A stretch of 32,924 bases of DNA from Candidatus Nitrosopumilus sp. GTDB taxonomy: Archaea > Thermoproteota > Nitrososphaeria > Nitrososphaerales > Nitrosopumilaceae. Of this stretch, positions 32,101 through 32,924 are shown one piece after another. The notes under the pieces are model-generated. The model ran no database searches, was not told the DNA's origin, and saw nothing but the letters and a program-made list of their open reading frames with translations. The stretch covers positions 1 through 32,924 of the forward strand of contig JAEFCZ010000010.1 in NCBI GenBank assembly GCA_016125975.1. Direction: 5' to 3'. Each line of letters opens with the position of its first letter. The first letter of the stretch is position 1. Position numbers and translations under genes: made by a program.

Positions 32101-32375
32101 CATTTGATGTAATTTCTGAAAATGTTCCTGATTGGGTTAAAAATAATGCCCTTTGGTGGTCTGCTGATAATATTACTGATGATGAATTTATTGATGGACT
32201 TGAACATTTGATTGAAATTGGAGTGATCTCTATTGATCCTTCTGAAATAAATTCAATGGAACAAAAAATACCTGATTGGATCAAAAATACTGCAAGATGG
32301 TGGGCAAATAACGAGATCCCTCAAGAGGAATTTATAAAATCGATCCAATACTTAGTCAAAAAAGGTATAATTTGA
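29193..32375 (+). CDS. S-layer-like surface protein with two C-terminal W-W repeats
   Basis: A 1060-residue exported protein with a signal peptide at about 1-25 (L-F-L-L-G-F-F-S-I-L-L-I-P then N-A-D-A-S). The first 170 residues (N-L-F-V-S-A-E-N, E-P-D-V-T-I-N-G-K, D-G-N-W-Y-A-Y-F, D-F-G-V-F-C) resemble from memory the start of thaumarchaeal S-layer proteins, which are near 1700 residues; this one is much shorter. The middle is made of acidic, Ser/Thr-rich beta domains. Residues 978-1012 and 1026-1060 are two copies of a P-D-W-[VI]-K-N-x-A-x-W-W unit, which I know as a repeat in thaumarchaeal exported proteins. There is no terminal membrane anchor. The start is TTG; no ATG precedes the signal peptide. 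Confidence 0.85.
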   Translation: MDKNWLFLLGFFSILLIPIMNADASNPNLFVSAENSEFGDRFAGSMVIEVVIRDSNISDTDEGKGEPDVTINGKTLRMVQATDGNWYAYFANVDKAKIADATVGLAGKGLDFGVFCSRDTSSSVFGTSFSETDGIAVPHSTGLSDFTNGDSSFNACTGSQTDSTNLNNVVRKAKSINTNSNISVGQIGLDIDAWPLIQLYSFNDVTIQYNPGGPSQQVYLDYDEIQNITLEIDRDLYPENSEVFLTINDIQLNQDPTDEDSWTFNTDSPISTFYQAFDNAGNDDANGTAGLVNLIHHLSNLGFEDNGKLSLNLGNVMELKTNNDQPDLSVSDAVPNAFSKIVTLVEQEPNSGIFTSFDFDNQSVIGILDNAPRGQTGQITYNQESISVVTGFSTASVSLDEEPVLTIGNGDSLRPGTEYPILLTDPDQNLNTGARDDLDVFRDSALIPAITIGNPITLEHSHSIEFHPSSGTILDGDDAKSTIPDSNSDILLIDTSDTTKGVANGKYSMISINLGISASSLSNSLLDSSESNVDGTNWINYDLRSFENDLEISDFSSTTFALAFGTRDSDQIVISDDVLSSQGFIQIDNDDIEKIKTKTGNVFLIIDFGSSDTIIVSDELNKLPIVFDFFSFGLDNNTSINNSIYRFELEETQDNSSVFEGTFEYAVTNQLNIIDPVFIQTIQTIDDEIKIIITDRLIDEEGIAISYSDLDSVGVETVTTSKSDAGTHSGIISTTSTTFRFGQPVTITLHDSDLNLKSDIIDIYQVINDPNSENVDTVGKNGVILLEIKLKDIRYKRCTVDGVEHGGLASTGFTLVETGPSTGIFTGIFKMPSQICDKTGSKIISTAGGSLDVRYYDSRDEFGNENIFSLLNSSSSSSYDIPAKLSQEKILLPTNSSSKEIILTGSIGNPSRGVPLYVQLTNPDDSKQNFSASLSNSGGYRSIFTVNQNTLPGTYLVHLFYDGRIIGNLSFDVISENVPDWVKNNALWWSADNITDDEFIDGLEHLIEIGVISIDPSEINSMEQKIPDWIKNTARWWANNEIPQEEFIKSIQYLVKKGII

Positions 32376-32407
32376 ATATAATCAGGTCAATTTTTCTTTC
32401 ATCAAAT

Positions 32408-32417
32408 ACATAAATAC
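32408..32417 (+). promoter_or_regulatory. TATA-like box of the last, partial gene
   Basis: ACATAAATAC lies 21-29 bases before the ATG at 32437, so this gene probably has its own leaderless promoter separate from the surface-protein gene. Confidence 0.5.
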
Positions 32418-32436
32418 TGACAACCCATGAATCAAA

Positions 32437-32924
32437 ATGAAAATGAGAGTAACAAGTATCCTAGCATTTGCATTGTTATCCGTTTCAATTCTATCTTATG
32501 GTGTAAACAATTCTGCTTTTGCAGCAAATTCCTTCATTACAGCTTCTGTTGATTCTGAAATTATTGGTAACGGTGGAACTATTGAGCTATCTGGATCTAT
32601 TGAAGATTATGATGCTACAGCAGGACATGGACTTACATTTATCATTACATCCCCAGATAACAATATTGTAGGAATTGGACAAATATCTGTAAAATCTGAC
32701 GGTTCTTTTGAAAAAAGTATTGTTGCTGGTGGTCCTTTATGGAAATTAGCTGGAGATTATACTGTTGATTTTAACTTTGGTCCTACTTCTGGTGATGTCA
32801 CAATCAATTATGTTGGTGGTGAGCAAGTTGTCAGTCAACCTGACCCAGAGCCTGAACCAGAGCCTGAACCAGAGCCTGTAGAACCAACACCAGAGCCTGA
32901 ACCAGAGCCTGTAGAACCAACACC
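32437..32924 (+). CDS. Exported protein with Ig-like domain and Pro/Glu repeat linker (runs off window)
   Basis: The frame is open from ATG 32437 to the window end, about 162 codons. It begins M-K-M-R-V-T-S-I-L-A-F-A-L-L-S-V-S, a signal peptide with a likely cut after A-F-A. Residues about 35-115 form one beta domain (V-D-S-E-I-I-G-N-G-G-T-I-E-L-S-G) of Ig-like type. Then P-E-P-E-P and V-E-P-T repeats begin, as expected for an extended cell-surface linker. Thaumarchaeal proteins of this layout often end with a PEFG-type sorting signal, which would be outside the window. It starts 61 bases after the surface-protein stop, on the same strand. Confidence 0.8.
   Translation, partial: MKMRVTSILAFALLSVSILSYGVNNSAFAANSFITASVDSEIIGNGGTIELSGSIEDYDATAGHGLTFIITSPDNNIVGIGQISVKSDGSFEKSIVAGGPLWKLAGDYTVDFNFGPTSGDVTINYVGGEQVVSQPDPEPEPEPEPEPVEPTPEPEPEPVEPT
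32848..32924. repeat. 33-bp tandem repeat encoding PEPEPEPVEPT
   Basis: About two copies of an 11-codon unit occur at the window end, in frame with the surface protein. The array is cut by the window edge, so its copy number is unknown. Confidence 0.75.

Noticed and set aside
32848-32924. Terminal repeat as CRISPR or assembly artefact
   Set aside because: The 33-bp unit is in frame with a surface protein and encodes a usual Pro/Glu linker.

Overview
This is archaeal DNA, most likely from a low-GC ammonia-oxidising thaumarchaeon (Nitrososphaerota, Nitrosopumilus-like). The evidence is: archaeal ribosomal proteins S2, S4 and S13, RNA polymerase subunit N, archaeal-type GluRS, UPF0147 and translin; a mevalonate pathway with isopentenyl phosphate kinase; an S-layer-like surface protein; the W-I-K-N-x-A-x-W-W repeats I associate with thaumarchaeal exported proteins; and TATA boxes about 25 bases before many start codons (leaderless genes). 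TTG is often the start codon. No insertion sequence, prophage, CRISPR array or rRNA was seen.

Layout. 1-3561: the first bases of a zinc-ribbon gene (minus), then a plus-strand pentose phosphate operon: a transketolase N-half fused to ribulose-phosphate 3-epimerase, the transketolase C-half and a transaldolase-like aldolase. 3609-5312: a GRGTG-repeat protein, CorA, a possible 26-residue membrane peptide and tRNA-His. 5372-7632: minus-strand genes (DUF6659-like protein, unknown protein, methyltransferase-like protein, UPF0147, Rieske protein). 7674-8450: an acetyltransferase gene cut by an in-frame TGA. 8442-16506: a long minus-strand operon read rpoN, enolase, S2, mevalonate kinase, isopentenyl phosphate kinase, type-1 IPP isomerase, prenyl diphosphate synthase, GluRS, FAH-family enzyme. 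It links basic gene expression with archaeal lipid precursor synthesis. tRNA-Leu(GAG) diverges from it.

16659-24504: translin, an exported sugar-dehydrogenase-like protein with a CFI-box tail, an operon of NAD(P)H-hydrate epimerase, metallo-beta-lactamase-fold hydrolase and CobT-like phosphoribosyltransferase, then minus-strand GlmS, S4, S13 and a Cys-rich 50-residue protein. 24585-29098 is a metal-related block: a winged-helix protein, a membrane protein, a two-domain multicopper oxidase joined to a ZIP transporter, and a convergent CDF transporter with three C-terminal repeats. The oxidase promoter carries three 14-bp DtxR-like boxes spaced exactly 19 bp apart. 29193-32924 is surface biology: an S-layer-like protein and the start of an exported protein with a Pro/Glu repeat linker.

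The strongest leads are the transketolase-epimerase fusion, the IPP isomerase with Ala instead of the catalytic Cys67, the phased operator array before the oxidase-ZIP operon, the TGA-interrupted acetyltransferase, and three small genes missed by a length cut-off. All family assignments come from motif recognition by eye; no search was run.
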